Assembly (NCBI RefSeq): GCF_002276045.1
Contig: NZ_NQMR01000006.1
Location: 1 to 64,000 of the forward strand
DNA from: Pseudoalteromonas sp. NBT06-2
Lineage (GTDB): Bacteria > Pseudomonadota > Gammaproteobacteria > Enterobacterales > Alteromonadaceae
Length of the DNA stretch: 64,000 nucleotides
Direction: 5' to 3'
Positions 39,066 through 48,947 of this stretch are shown here, one piece after another; within the stretch, counting starts at the first letter, position 1, and each line of letters starts with the position of its first letter. The position numbers were made by a program, and so were the translations under genes. The notes beneath the pieces are model-generated. The model did no database searches. It saw only the letters and a list, made by a program, of their open reading frames with translations, and was not told the origin of the DNA.

Positions 39066-40715
39066 ATGGAATCTCAACGCACGTTTTTATTTATCGGTTT
39101 GATACTTGTGTCATTTTTATTATTTCAGGAATGGAATAATGATTACAATCCGAGTCAACAAATCGAGCAAAGTGCCAATACAAATCAAATAAATAACCAA
39201 TCGAATGGAACAAATCAAAGTAATGACGGTAATTTTGTACCTTCATCATCTGACGATTCCATACCAAGCCAAGTAGCACAAGTTAATCGCTCTGTGATTT
39301 CTATTGAAACTGATGTATTTACAGTGAAAATAGACTCTAAAGGTGGTGACATCATTGAAGCTAACCTTTTGGCATATCCTACTGAACAACACGGTGATAC
39401 TGCTTATAAATTATTAGGTGAAATCGACGGTCAGTATTTTTCTCAAAGTGGTTTAATTGGCAAAAATGGCCCTGACGCAAATGCGAAAGGTCGCCCAGTT
39501 TATGCTAGTGAGCAAACAGCTTATGTATTAAATGGTGATGAATTAAGAGTCCCACTTACTTTTACAGATGAAAAAGGTGTTCAATTTGTTAAAACATATG
39601 TATTCAAAAGAGGTCAATATGATGTTGGTTTAGAATACAATATTAATAACAATACGAGCGATACTTTATCTGTACAATTATATACCCAAGTAAAACATAC
39701 TGTAGCAGAAAAAAGTAGTATGACAGATCAAACTTACTTAGGTTTCGCATATGGCACAACTGAAGACCCATATAATAAATATGATTTTTCAGACATTGAA
39801 GAAAAAAATATCAATGTAAATGCTAAAGGCGGTTATATTTCATTTATCCAGCATTACTTTGTAAGCGCTTGGGTTCCAAATCAAAGCGAGCAAAATAATC
39901 TATATACGCGTATGCTCTCAGGTAACGCAGCGATAATGGGTATAAAAGGTCCGCAAATTAATGTTCCAGCAAATACTAATCATGCATTAACAGCAACTTT
40001 CTATATGGGCCCTAAAGATGCAGATGCTTTAGAAGCATTACATGAAGATTTAGACCTTGCAGTTGATTACGGTATATTATTCTTTATTTCTCAACCATTA
40101 TTCGTATTACTTAAATGGTTATACAGCATTTTAGGTAATTGGGGTTTTGCAATTATAGCAATAACTATTATAGTTAAAACAGCTTTATACCCACTTACAA
40201 AAGCACAATACACTTCGATGGCTAAAATGCGTAATCTTCAACCTAAGATTGCAGCTATGAAAGAAAAATATGGCGATGACAAACAAAAGTTTGGTCAAGC
40301 TATGATGGAAATGTATAAAAAAGAGAAAGTAAACCCAGCGGGTGGTTGTTTACCTCTTTTATTACAAATGCCTATCTTCTTAGCATTATTTTATGTATTC
40401 CTAGAGTCTGTAGAACTACGTCATGCTGAGTTTGGTCTATGGTTAACTGATCTATCAGCGATGGACCCATACTTTATTTTACCGGTTTTATTTGGTTTAA
40501 GTATGTTTGTAACTCAAAAACTACAACCTATGACTGCAACAGATCCTATGCAGCAGAAGATGATGATGTGGATGCCAGTTATCTTTTCTGTATTCTTCCT
40601 GTGGTTCCCTTCTGGTCTAGTACTTTACTGGTTAGTATCTAATATCATTTCAATTATTCAAATGCTGATTATTTATAAAGGCATGGAAAAGAAAGGTATT
40701 AAAGTTAAAAGCTAA
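39066..40715 (+). CDS. yidC: membrane protein insertase YidC
   Basis: A 549-residue insertase (Oxa1 family). A first membrane helix (residues 5-21) is followed by a Gln/Asn/Ser-rich linker and the large periplasmic beta-sandwich domain up to about residue 340. The conserved core then has five membrane helices with the GNWGFAIIAITIIVKTALYP segment and the hydrophilic groove arginine-lysine-rich loop (KMRNLQPKIAAMKEKYG). It helps insert subunits such as AtpE, which is encoded in this window. A strong terminator follows. Confidence 0.97.
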   Translation: MESQRTFLFIGLILVSFLLFQEWNNDYNPSQQIEQSANTNQINNQSNGTNQSNDGNFVPSSSDDSIPSQVAQVNRSVISIETDVFTVKIDSKGGDIIEANLLAYPTEQHGDTAYKLLGEIDGQYFSQSGLIGKNGPDANAKGRPVYASEQTAYVLNGDELRVPLTFTDEKGVQFVKTYVFKRGQYDVGLEYNINNNTSDTLSVQLYTQVKHTVAEKSSMTDQTYLGFAYGTTEDPYNKYDFSDIEEKNINVNAKGGYISFIQHYFVSAWVPNQSEQNNLYTRMLSGNAAIMGIKGPQINVPANTNHALTATFYMGPKDADALEALHEDLDLAVDYGILFFISQPLFVLLKWLYSILGNWGFAIIAITIIVKTALYPLTKAQYTSMAKMRNLQPKIAAMKEKYGDDKQKFGQAMMEMYKKEKVNPAGGCLPLLLQMPIFLALFYVFLESVELRHAEFGLWLTDLSAMDPYFILPVLFGLSMFVTQKLQPMTATDPMQQKMMMWMPVIFSVFFLWFPSGLVLYWLVSNIISIIQMLIIYKGMEKKGIKVKS

Positions 40716-40734
40716 ACTATCTTTAGCATATAAA

Positions 40735-40758
40735 AGGCGACTTAGGTCGCCTTTTTTG
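40735..40758 (+). terminator. yidC terminator
   Basis: Arms aggcgac and gtcgcct around ttag, followed by ttttt, form a strong intrinsic terminator between yidC and mnmE. Confidence 0.9.
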
Positions 40759-40972
40759 TTTCTAACAATATTTTTTATCCTATTTATAATCAAATGTATA
40801 AATAAAAATATCGAATCACAATTAAGATTCTGAATCTACACCATAAAAATAAACTGTTTTATAATTAATCATTATCTTTACCAACGAAGTTAGCTTAATA
40901 GAAATGCGTAGCAGATCTATCTGTTATACAATTAGTCTATTCTTACCTAATCAATAGAATTCATATCAAATA

Positions 40973-42337
40973 ATGGAAAATCAAGAAACAATAGTAGCCC
41001 AAGCAACAGCCCCTGGCCGTGGCGGTGTTGGTATTATTCGTGTATCAGGTTCCCTTGTACGGCAAGTTGCAGAAAAAATATTAGGTAAGTGCCCAAAAAC
41101 ACGTTTTGCTGAATATTTACCTTTTAAAAATTTAAAAGGTGATGAATTAGACCAAGGTATCGCACTGTTCTTTAAAGGTCCTAATTCATTTACTGGTGAA
41201 GATGTACTTGAACTACAAGGTCACGGTGGTCCCGTATTACTCGATATGATACTTAAAGAAATTTGTAATATCGATAAAGTTCGCATAGCAAAACCAGGCG
41301 AATTTTCAGAACGTGCATTCTTAAATGATAAAATGGATTTAACACAAGCTGAAGCCATCTCCGATTTAATTAATGCAAATTCAGAGCAAGCAGCACAAAG
41401 CGCCCTGCACTCCTTACAAGGCCAATTTTCAAAGCATATCAATAAACTTGTAGAACAAGTGATACATCTAAGAATGTATGTTGAAGCGGCCATAGATTTT
41501 CCAGAAGAAGAAATTGACTTCTTATCTGATGGTAAAGTATCGGGTGATTTAAATGACATAATAACACAATTGAATGAAGTTACTTCGCAAGCTAAGCAAG
41601 GTTCTATCATACGTGAAGGTATGCGTGTTGTGATAGCAGGCAGACCAAATGCAGGTAAATCAAGTTTATTAAATGCCTTAGCTGGTAGAGATGCTGCTAT
41701 CGTTACAGATATTGCAGGCACCACACGTGATGTGCTTAGAGAGCATATACATATAGATGGTATGCCATTACATATAATTGATACAGCAGGTTTAAGAGAA
41801 AGCCCTGACATAGTAGAACAAATAGGAATTGAACGTGCCTGGGATGAAATAAACCAAGCAGATCGCGTTTTATTTATGCTTGATGCTACAGATACAAATG
41901 AAACTGATCCACATGAAATTTGGCCTGAATTTATTGATAAATTACCTAAAAAAATGGAAATTACAGTGATTCGAAATAAGGTCGATTTATCAAAAGAACA
42001 AATTGGTTCGCAAGAAATTAACAACCAAACCATCATCAACCTAAGTGCTAAAAATAACTCAGGTATCAATTTAGTAAAAGAACATTTAAAAAAAATAATG
42101 GGATATAAAGGCACAACTGAAGGTGGATTTATGGCTCGAAGACGTCATTTAGAAGCTTTAAATCATGCAGCTGAACATTTAGAAATAGGTAAAACTCAAT
42201 TAGAAATGCACATCGCAGGTGAATTATTAGCAGAAGAACTGAGATTAACACAGCAATATTTGAACGAAATTACAGGTGAATTCACATCAGATGATTTACT
42301 AGGACAAATATTTAGCTCATTTTGTATTGGTAAGTAA
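40973..42337 (+). CDS. mnmE: tRNA modification GTPase MnmE
   Basis: A 454-residue GTPase that, with MnmG, installs 5-carboxymethylaminomethyl groups at wobble uridine 34. The N-terminal tetrahydrofolate-binding domain includes [14 protein letters not shown] and [13 protein letters not shown]. The helical domain is split by the G domain with G1 [10 protein letters not shown]2/G3 TTRD and DTAG, and G4 RNKVD. The C-terminal Cys is in FCIGK, the signature end. It and mnmG flank the mioC-oriC segment. Confidence 0.98.
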   Translation: MENQETIVAQATAPGRGGVGIIRVSGSLVRQVAEKILGKCPKTRFAEYLPFKNLKGDELDQGIALFFKGPNSFTGEDVLELQGHGGPVLLDMILKEICNIDKVRIAKPGEFSERAFLNDKMDLTQAEAISDLINANSEQAAQSALHSLQGQFSKHINKLVEQVIHLRMYVEAAIDFPEEEIDFLSDGKVSGDLNDIITQLNEVTSQAKQGSIIREGMRVVIAGRPNAGKSSLLNALAGRDAAIVTDIAGTTRDVLREHIHIDGMPLHIIDTAGLRESPDIVEQIGIERAWDEINQADRVLFMLDATDTNETDPHEIWPEFIDKLPKKMEITVIRNKVDLSKEQIGSQEINNQTIINLSAKNNSGINLVKEHLKKIMGYKGTTEGGFMARRRHLEALNHAAEHLEIGKTQLEMHIAGELLAEELRLTQQYLNEITGEFTSDDLLGQIFSSFCIGK

Positions 42338-42366
42338 GTATTGCTTCGCAAGTTTTACTAATAAAA

Positions 42367-42397
42367 GCTGCACTTTATTATAATAATTAAGTGCAGC
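42367..42397 (+). terminator. hairpin after mnmE
   Basis: Nine-base arms gctgcactt and aagtgcagc enclose a short AT-rich loop downstream of mnmE. No clear T-run follows, so it may be a transcript-end hairpin rather than a classical terminator. Confidence 0.5.
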
Positions 42398-42474
42398 AAC
42401 TCACCTAATAAATATTAATTCACGATCATCAATAGTCTAATTAACAAAAAACACTGTAAGTATCTTAAAGCACT

Positions 42475-42621
42475 TCTAAACCAACCTATCTGGAGCTTCT
42501 GAGCAAATCATGCTCGTTGTTCCATCTTTTTTTAAGGGAGTAACCATTAATGCAAATATGCACCTAGATCATGAATTGCTCAGCAATCCTGAATCTCACA
42601 TCTTGAAGTGGCTTGGGTATA
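42475..42621 (+). mobile_element. MITE copy D (5'-truncated)
   Basis: This copy lacks the left half but keeps the internal blocks and a perfect right terminal repeat (cttgaagtggcttgggtata). It fills the gap between mnmE and a minus-strand small gene, ending 9 bases from that gene's stop. It begins at nearly the same internal position as copy A, so the two share one truncation type. Confidence 0.82.
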
Positions 42622-42629
42622 TAATAGAT

Positions 42630-42890
42630 CTATGATTGACTTCTCACATTAAAAACACATATTCCAAGCCGCTTTATAAACAAAGATAGCCTATCTAGTC
42701 GCCAAGATCTCATCTCATTTATACGCCCATGACGCACAGCATAACCAATTTTTGATTGCGTATTGATCCCTAATAGATGATACTTATCTGGCTGCAGTTG
42801 AGACTCTTGAGCAAAAACTTCATTGATCCCACCCGCCTCAACTAACCGAATAAACTCCCCTTCTTTAATTTGATGAAAAATAATACTCAT
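42630..42890 (-). CDS. small conserved-looking protein of unknown function
   Basis: An 86-residue protein that starts MSIIFHQIKEGEFIRLVEAG. I prefer this ATG over upstream starts because it begins the folded-looking part. It has a compact beta-alpha pattern (FIRLVEAGGINEVF, KYHLLGINTQ, SWRLDRLSLFIKRLGI) reminiscent of small plasmid-type proteins, but I do not recognise a named family with confidence. No membrane segment or signal is seen. It lies between MITE D and the GATC-rich region upstream of mioC, is transcribed away from the origin, and interrupts the mnmE-mioC interval. Confidence 0.6.
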   Translation of the reverse strand: MSIIFHQIKEGEFIRLVEAGGINEVFAQESQLQPDKYHLLGINTQSKIGYAVRHGRINEMRSWRLDRLSLFIKRLGICVFNVRSQS

Positions 42891-42911
42891 ACAAAACACC
42901 ATAATTAACAT

Positions 42912-43447
42912 AACATTTTGTCATTATGTAATTAATAGGATATTTTGACTAGTAAAATACTCATGTTTCCAATAAAAATATATAATTAATAACTGTTAAT
43001 AGATCATTATTTTCTATTTTCTAAATTATTTTTATATTATTTAGATCTAATAAAATACTTTTAAGATCTAAAAAGAAGATCAAAAAAGTAGATCATCTTC
43101 ATTTATACATCAGATCTATCCACAAAAATAGATCCACAATAAAAAGTGACGTTAATAAGCACAATAGACAAGTATTTATAATAATTAATCTTCAAACAGT
43201 AAATAATATCATTTTAATGACAATCTTATAACGAGTTTCCCCAAGTTTATCAACAAGATGATCTTAATAAACAAAATAAAACAAAAATAAAAAACAACTA
43301 ATAAACAGATACTTAAGTTCAGCTAGCTGTAATTTCAATTAAAAACAAGTAAAAAAAATAAAAAATATACACAGACGATCTACCCCATCAAATAAAAATA
43401 AATTATGATCATAAAATAATTAATAAAATTGAAATTATAAGCGGATC
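42912..43447 (+). promoter_or_regulatory. AT-rich, GATC-dense region upstream of mioC
   Basis: This 536-base stretch has no gene. I count about eleven GATC sites between 43000 and 43450 and two single-mismatch DnaA boxes, ctatccaca at 43116-43124 and atatacaca at 43365-43373. It resembles an extension of the origin on the far side of mioC. In E. coli the mioC promoter is repressed by DnaA, so DnaA control of mioC is a reasonable inference. Confidence 0.6.
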
Positions 43448-43909
43448 ATGACAGATAAAAATATTCACATTATTGTAGGTAGTCAAATGGGATCATCAGA
43501 GTATGTTGCAGATCAACTTAATGATGTATTACAAAATAAAGGCTATATATGTCAAGTACACGAACAACCTGATTTGATACAGATCCCTTCGAGTAATGTG
43601 ATCTGGTTAGTATGCACATCTACTCATGGTGCAGGAGATTTTCCAGATAATTTACAAGAGTTTATAAAGAATTTAAACCAACATACTAATCTCAACAGCT
43701 TAAGCTATAGCGTTATAGGGCTAGGTGATACAAGTTATGATAACTACAATAAAGCAGCTAAAGATGTCGATCTATTATTAAAAACAAAGCAAGCAAATCA
43801 AATCACGCAAGTTTTAGAGATTGATGCAATGGATGAAAATTTACCTGAAGACATTGCGATCGCTTGGTTACCAACTTGGTTAACTGCTATATCAGAAGAT
43901 AAATTATAA
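43448..43909 (+). CDS. mioC: flavodoxin-like protein MioC
   Basis: A 153-residue FMN-binding flavodoxin-fold protein. The phosphate-binding loop is IIVGSQMGSSEYVA at residues 8-21, WLVCTSTHGAGDFPDN forms the second FMN loop, and YSVIGLGDTSYDNY the third. MioC is reported to support biotin synthase electron transfer, and its gene is best known as the neighbour of oriC. Transcription here runs toward oriC, whereas in E. coli mioC reads into oriC from the opposite side of the same arrangement. Confidence 0.95.
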   Translation: MTDKNIHIIVGSQMGSSEYVADQLNDVLQNKGYICQVHEQPDLIQIPSSNVIWLVCTSTHGAGDFPDNLQEFIKNLNQHTNLNSLSYSVIGLGDTSYDNYNKAAKDVDLLLKTKQANQITQVLEIDAMDENLPEDIAIAWLPTWLTAISEDKL

Positions 43910-44300
43910 GATCTTATATTAATAGGTTATACACAATATATAATATTATTAGATCCTTTTGTTGATAACTCTTGAGCAAGCTGAGTATAGAGGTGCTATT
44001 ATCCACTGGATAAAATTAGTACCGGATCCAAATGTGTATAACTAGCCTTTTTGATCAGAGCTTTTACAAACGTTGATCCGATCATATTAACAAGAAAGAT
44101 CCAGTCCAAGTTACTGAACTTATATAATAAAAGTGACTTATGTACAGAAAAAGTGCTCTATAGTAGTAGTATTAATAAAGATCTCTTTAAAAGATCCTTT
44201 ATATATATAAGATCTTTAAAAGGGATCTGAATAAAAAATAACCATTTCACTTCTTTGAAATTCTAGGTAGAATACGCTCCCTTTTGAAAATTGATGGCTT
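43910..44300. other. oriC: chromosomal replication origin oriC
   Basis: The mioC-mnmG gap has the E. coli origin layout. DnaA boxes: ttatacaca at 43927-43935, ttatccact at 43999-44007, tgtgtataa at 44033-44041 (inverse orientation) and ttatgtaca at 44138-44146 (one mismatch). The mnmG-proximal end (44179-44227) has AT-rich GATC-headed repeats (gatctcttt, gatccttta, gatctttaaaag, gggatct) equivalent to the 13-mer unwinding element. I count twelve GATC sites between 43909 and 44313. Gene order and box polarity match E. coli, mirrored. Confidence 0.9.
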
Positions 44301-44319
44301 ATTGGAGTAGGATCGTTAG

Positions 44320-46209
44320 ATGATTTTTCATGAACATTTTGATGTAATTGTTGTAGGTGGTGGTCATTCAGGTACGGAAGCTGCGTTAGCATCTGCAAGA
44401 ATGGGTATGAACACTTTACTGTTAACGCAAAATATAGACACATTAGGTCAAATGTCATGTAATCCCGCTATAGGTGGTATTGGTAAAGGACATTTGGTGA
44501 AAGAGATTGATGCTTTAGGCGGTGCAATGGCCAAAGCAATTGATAAAGCAGGCATTCAATTTAGAACACTTAACTCATCTAAAGGCCCAGCAGTTCGTGC
44601 AACTCGAGCTCAGGCGGATCGCAAACTTTATAAAGCTGCAATTCAAGATATATTAGAAAACCAAGAAAATTTAAAAATATTCCAACAGTCTTGTGATGAC
44701 TTAGTAGTTGAAAATGATCGCGTCAAAGGTATCGTCACTCAAATGGGTTTACGTTTTTCTGCTGGATCTGTTGTTTTGACCGTAGGTACTTTCTTAGGTG
44801 GTCGGTTACATATTGGTCTTGAAAGTTTTAGTGGTGGTCGCGCTGGTGATCCTCCTTCAATTTCACTTGCAAATCGTTTACGTGAATTGCCATTTAGAGT
44901 TGATCGTTTAAAAACAGGAACTCCACCACGTATAGATGCGCGTACAGTTAATTTTTCAGTAATGCAAGAACAACCTGGTGATACCCCTACTCCTGTATTT
45001 TCTTTTATGGGAAAACAATCAGATCATCCGCAGCAGATCTCATGTTATATCACTTACACAAATGAAAAAACACATGATGTGATCCGTGAAAATTTAGATC
45101 GTTCTCCAATGTACGCTGGAGTAATTGAAGGTGTTGGCCCTCGTTATTGCCCTTCAATTGAAGATAAAGTAATGCGTTTTTCAGATAAAGATCAACATCA
45201 GATCTTTGTAGAGCCTGAAGGTTTAACAACACATGAGCTTTATCCTAATGGGATCTCAACAAGTTTACCATTTGATGTTCAGGTTCAAATTGTAAGATCT
45301 ATGAAAGGTTTTGAGAATGCACATATCTGTAGACCTGGCTATGCAATCGAATATGATTTTTTTGATCCAAGAGATTTAAAACAATCATTAGAAACTAAAT
45401 TTATTGAAGGTTTATTCTTTGCTGGTCAAATAAACGGTACTACTGGTTACGAAGAAGCGGGAGCACAAGGCTTAATCGCAGGTTTGAATGCTGCTCTTAA
45501 AGAACAAGGAAAAGATGCTTGGACACCACGTCGTGATCAAGCATATATGGGTGTATTAATTGATGACCTTGCTACTATGGGTACGAAAGAACCATACCGT
45601 ATGTTTACGAGCCGTGCTGAATATCGCTTATTATTAAGAGAAGATAATGCTGATATTCGATTAACTGAAAAAGGCCGTGAATTAGGTTTAGTTGATGATG
45701 ATCGCTGGCAAGCTTTTAATGAAAAAATGCAAGCTATTGAAATTGAAAGCCAAAGACTAAAAAACACTTGGATCCATAAAGATCATGATCAAATAGACGC
45801 TGTGAATGATCTACTTAAATCTGCTTTATCAAGAGAAGCGAGTCTTGAAGATCTGATCCGCCGTCCTGAAGTTAATTATAAAGCGTTAGCGCAGATCCCA
45901 GGTTTAGGATCTGAAGTTAATAATCAGCAAGCACTTGAACAAGTTGAAATTCAAATTAAATATGCTGGATATATTGCACGTCAACAAGAAGAAATAAATA
46001 AACAACTTCGTCATGAAGAAACTTTATTACCATCTGATTATGATTATTCAGTTGTTTCTGGTCTTTCAAATGAAGTTGTTGCTAAATTAACAGATACAAG
46101 ACCACAAACAATAGGTCAAGCATCGAGAATTTCTGGTATCACACCTGCTGCTATCTCTCTATTACTGGTATACTTGAAAAAACAGGGCCTGATAAAAAGA
46201 ATGGCTTAA
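44320..46209 (+). CDS. mnmG: tRNA uridine 5-carboxymethylaminomethyl modification enzyme MnmG
   Basis: A 629-residue FAD enzyme, partner of MnmE in wobble-uridine modification. The FAD-binding loop is [20 protein letters not shown] at residues 8-27. [20 protein letters not shown] and the [11 protein letters not shown] segment follow, and the C-terminal helical domain ([11 protein letters not shown]) binds MnmE and tRNA. Its reading frame is strikingly rich in GATC, especially around 45020-45920, as seen in genes next to oriC. It begins about 20 bases after the origin region. Confidence 0.98.
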   Translation: MIFHEHFDVIVVGGGHSGTEAALASARMGMNTLLLTQNIDTLGQMSCNPAIGGIGKGHLVKEIDALGGAMAKAIDKAGIQFRTLNSSKGPAVRATRAQADRKLYKAAIQDILENQENLKIFQQSCDDLVVENDRVKGIVTQMGLRFSAGSVVLTVGTFLGGRLHIGLESFSGGRAGDPPSISLANRLRELPFRVDRLKTGTPPRIDARTVNFSVMQEQPGDTPTPVFSFMGKQSDHPQQISCYITYTNEKTHDVIRENLDRSPMYAGVIEGVGPRYCPSIEDKVMRFSDKDQHQIFVEPEGLTTHELYPNGISTSLPFDVQVQIVRSMKGFENAHICRPGYAIEYDFFDPRDLKQSLETKFIEGLFFAGQINGTTGYEEAGAQGLIAGLNAALKEQGKDAWTPRRDQAYMGVLIDDLATMGTKEPYRMFTSRAEYRLLLREDNADIRLTEKGRELGLVDDDRWQAFNEKMQAIEIESQRLKNTWIHKDHDQIDAVNDLLKSALSREASLEDLIRRPEVNYKALAQIPGLGSEVNNQQALEQVEIQIKYAGYIARQQEEINKQLRHEETLLPSDYDYSVVSGLSNEVVAKLTDTRPQTIGQASRISGITPAAISLLLVYLKKQGLIKRMA

Positions 46210-46220
46210 TCAAATTTGTT

Positions 46221-46245
46221 ATCCCTAATGTCAGTCATTAGGGAT
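46221..46245 (+). terminator. hairpin after mnmG
   Basis: Ten-base arms atccctaatg and cattagggat enclose a 5-base loop just after the mnmG stop. There is no T-run, so it may be a processing or attenuation hairpin. Confidence 0.55.
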
Positions 46246-46324
46246 ATGTTACATATAAAACGTAACTTAAATTTCATTATTAATAGTTAATATTGAATGA
46301 AAAACATCGAATTAAAGGTATCGT

Positions 46325-46948
46325 GTGTTATTAGAACAATTAAATAAATTACTCGCGCAAACATCTATAAAATTAACTGATGAGCAAAAATTAAAATTAG
46401 TGAAATATGTAGAGCTGTTAGATAAGTGGAATAAAGCTTATAACCTAACATCTGTTAGAGAACAGTCTCAAATGATGGTGAAACATATTTTAGATGCGCT
46501 TGTTGTTGCACCTCATATTAATGGTAAAAATTATATTGACGTTGGTACGGGCCCTGGACTACCAGGAATTGTTTTAGCTATTGCATTACCTGATACACAA
46601 TTTATTTTGTTAGACAGTTTAGGTAAACGTGTTAGATTTTTAACTCAAGTGAAACACGAACTTGGTTTAACCAATGTGACACCTGTTCAATCAAGAGTTG
46701 AAGATTTCCAAGCACCGGTAAAATTAGATGGTGTTTTAAGTCGTGCTTTTGCTTCAATACAAGATATGGTTCAATGGTGTGAACACTTAATTGATGATTC
46801 TGGTAAATTCATAGCACTGAAAGGTCAATATCCAGAAGAAGAGCTTGCATCTTTGCCTGAAAATATTAAATTTGTCGAAAATATAATACTTGAAGTTCCT
46901 GGATTAGATGCACAAAGGCATTTAATTATTTTAAATAAAGCACAATAA
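46325..46948 (+). CDS. rsmG: 16S rRNA m7G527 methyltransferase
   Basis: A 207-residue SAM-dependent enzyme that methylates G527 of 16S rRNA; its loss gives low-level streptomycin resistance in other bacteria. The SAM loop is [17 protein letters not shown], and [17 protein letters not shown] and SRVEDF follow. Translation starts at GTG with aaaggt just upstream. It lies between mnmG and parA, the order found in many bacteria near oriC. Confidence 0.97.
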   Translation: MLLEQLNKLLAQTSIKLTDEQKLKLVKYVELLDKWNKAYNLTSVREQSQMMVKHILDALVVAPHINGKNYIDVGTGPGLPGIVLAIALPDTQFILLDSLGKRVRFLTQVKHELGLTNVTPVQSRVEDFQAPVKLDGVLSRAFASIQDMVQWCEHLIDDSGKFIALKGQYPEEELASLPENIKFVENIILEVPGLDAQRHLIILNKAQ

Positions 46949-46968
46949 AAACTTAATCAGGGGATACT

Positions 46969-47748
46969 GTGGCAAAAGTTATCGTCATTGCTAACCAAAA
47001 AGGTGGTGTTGGTAAAACAACCACTGCGGTTAATTTAGCTGCTTCAATGGCAGCAACAAAACGAAAAGTATTATTAATCGATTTAGATCCTCAAGGTAAT
47101 GCTACTATGGGGAGTGGTGTTGATAAATATGGTGATGTTGCTACCGTATATGATTTACTGGTTGATGAAAAACCATTTGAAGAAATAGTTGAGAAAGAAA
47201 CTTCTGGTGAATATCATTTAATTCCTGCTAATGGTGATGTCACCGCTGCGGAAGTTAAATTGATGGAATTATTTGCTCGAGAAGTAAGATTAAAAAATGC
47301 ACTGGCATTAGTAAAAGATCAATATGACTTTATTTTTATAGACTGCCCGCCTTCACTTAATATGTTAACTGTCAATGCGATGACTGCTGCAGATTCTGTT
47401 CTTGTGCCAATGCAATGTGAATATTATGCATTAGAAGGCTTAACTGCATTAATGGACACGATCACCCAATTATCAAAACTGGTTAATCCTGATTTGAAAA
47501 TTGAAGGTATTTTACGAACCATGTATGATCCACGTAATCGTTTAGCCAATGATGTATCTGAACAACTAAAACAACATTTTGGCGAAAAAGTTTACCGAAC
47601 TGTCATTCCTAGAAATGTAAGATTAGCAGAAGCACCAAGTTTTGGTGCTCCAGCGATGTATTATGATCGTACTTCTACGGGCGCTAAAGCATATTTAGCA
47701 TTGGCAGGTGAAATACTAAGACGTAAAGAACAGGTCGAAGTTGCATAA
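46969..47748 (+). CDS. parA: chromosome partitioning ATPase ParA (Soj)
   Basis: A 259-residue Walker-type ATPase that moves ParB-parS complexes and so segregates origins. The deviant Walker A motif is NQKGGVGKTTTAVNLA at residues 8-23 with the signature lysine, and the A' motif is LLIDLDPQGNATMG. The GTG start is preceded by a strong cagggg. It is a chromosomal, short-form ParA without an N-terminal DNA-binding extension. The parB gene follows after 22 bases. Confidence 0.97.
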   Translation: MAKVIVIANQKGGVGKTTTAVNLAASMAATKRKVLLIDLDPQGNATMGSGVDKYGDVATVYDLLVDEKPFEEIVEKETSGEYHLIPANGDVTAAEVKLMELFAREVRLKNALALVKDQYDFIFIDCPPSLNMLTVNAMTAADSVLVPMQCEYYALEGLTALMDTITQLSKLVNPDLKIEGILRTMYDPRNRLANDVSEQLKQHFGEKVYRTVIPRNVRLAEAPSFGAPAMYYDRTSTGAKAYLALAGEILRRKEQVEVA

Positions 47749-47770
47749 TATTTTAAGGTAGTAAATTATA

Positions 47771-48670
47771 ATGTCTGCTAAAAAACGTGGTCTTGGTCGA
47801 GGCTTAGATGCCCTATTAACATCAAGCAAACCTGCTGTAGCTAAAACAACACAGACATCAATCGATCAGGTTGAAATCACAAAAAATTTAGAAAAAAGCG
47901 AATTGCAAAAATTACCAATTGAGTTTATTAAACCAGGTAAATACCAACCGCGTAAGGATATGTCGGAACAAGCCCTTGAAGACTTGGCTAGTTCTATTCG
48001 TTCACAAGGTGTGATCCAGCCAATTGTTGTTCGTGAAGTATTTCAAGATAGTTATGAAATTATTGCAGGTGAACGTCGCTGGCGTGCGGCACAACTCGCA
48101 TGCTTAGATGTTATTCCCTGTCTTATTAAAGATGTGCCTGATGAAGCTGCAGTTGCTATTGCGTTAATTGAAAATATTCAACGTGAGGACCTTAATGCTA
48201 TGGAAGAGGCTATTGCACTAAATAGATTACAAAATGAATTTGAACTAACGCATCAACAAGTCGCGGATGCTGTTGGTAAATCTCGTACTACAGTAACAAA
48301 TTTAATGCGTCTAAATAATTTAAATGAAGATGTTAAAAAATTGTTAGAATATGGCGATTTAGAAATGGGCCATGCCCGATGCCTTTTGGCCCTTGAAGGT
48401 CACTTACAATCAGATACTGCTCGCACTGTTGTAGCTAAGGCGCTAACAGTTCGTGAAACTGAGAAATTAGTTAAGTCTGTCTTAGAGCCAGATCCAGAAA
48501 AGAAAATCATTGAAAAAGACCCTGATGTCAAACAGTTAGAGCAACAACTTTCTGATAATTTAGGCGCTAAAGTTGATATTAGTTATAATAAAAAAGGCAA
48601 AGGTAAGTTGGTTATTTCATATACTGACTTAGCTGAACTTGATGGTATTTTAGAAAAAATTAATACCTAA
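47771..48670 (+). CDS. parB: chromosome partitioning protein ParB (Spo0J)
   Basis: A 299-residue CTP-dependent DNA clamp that loads at parS. The basic N-terminus (KKRGLGRGLDALL) contacts ParA. The CTP-binding/ParB-Srx domain follows with GERRWRAAQLA, then ENIQREDLNAMEEA and the helix-turn-helix THQQVADAVGKSRTTVTNLMRL that reads parS. A C-terminal dimerisation domain closes it. Its likely targets are the two parS-like sites in recF, about 14 kb away on the other side of oriC. Confidence 0.97.
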   Translation: MSAKKRGLGRGLDALLTSSKPAVAKTTQTSIDQVEITKNLEKSELQKLPIEFIKPGKYQPRKDMSEQALEDLASSIRSQGVIQPIVVREVFQDSYEIIAGERRWRAAQLACLDVIPCLIKDVPDEAAVAIALIENIQREDLNAMEEAIALNRLQNEFELTHQQVADAVGKSRTTVTNLMRLNNLNEDVKKLLEYGDLEMGHARCLLALEGHLQSDTARTVVAKALTVRETEKLVKSVLEPDPEKKIIEKDPDVKQLEQQLSDNLGAKVDISYNKKGKGKLVISYTDLAELDGILEKINT

Positions 48671-48692
48671 AACAGTTGATTTTTAGCTAGAT

Positions 48693-48761
48693 ATTTGAAG
48701 ATAAGCTTAAAAATAAAATTAACCTATCTTCAAATCATCACTTTAAAATGTGATTTTTTTA
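48693..48761 (+). terminator. parB downstream inverted repeat and terminator
   Basis: A perfect 11-base inverted pair atttgaagata (48693-48703) / tatcttcaaat (48725-48735) is followed by a smaller stem (atcac/gtgat) and ttttttt ending at 48760. Together they probably end the parAB transcript before the atp operon. Confidence 0.6.
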
Positions 48762-48947
48762 AAAAGTTAAATTTATATTTCTTTTTATTTAGCTTCATTC
48801 TAAATAAATATCAGTAACACCAGATAAAGTCTAAGATAAAACCCCACTATCAAAAGGAATATTCCATTGCAAAGTCACCAGAAATAAGTATAATTTCGCC
48901 AGTTTTTGTTACTTGAAATTTTTTAGCTGCGTAAAGGTTAATAAAAC

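Noticed and set aside
41221-42114. 297-residue minus-strand ORF across mnmE
   Set aside because: Fully antisense to a clear MnmE frame, composition is low-complexity Ser/Ile rich with no motif; it is a shadow frame.
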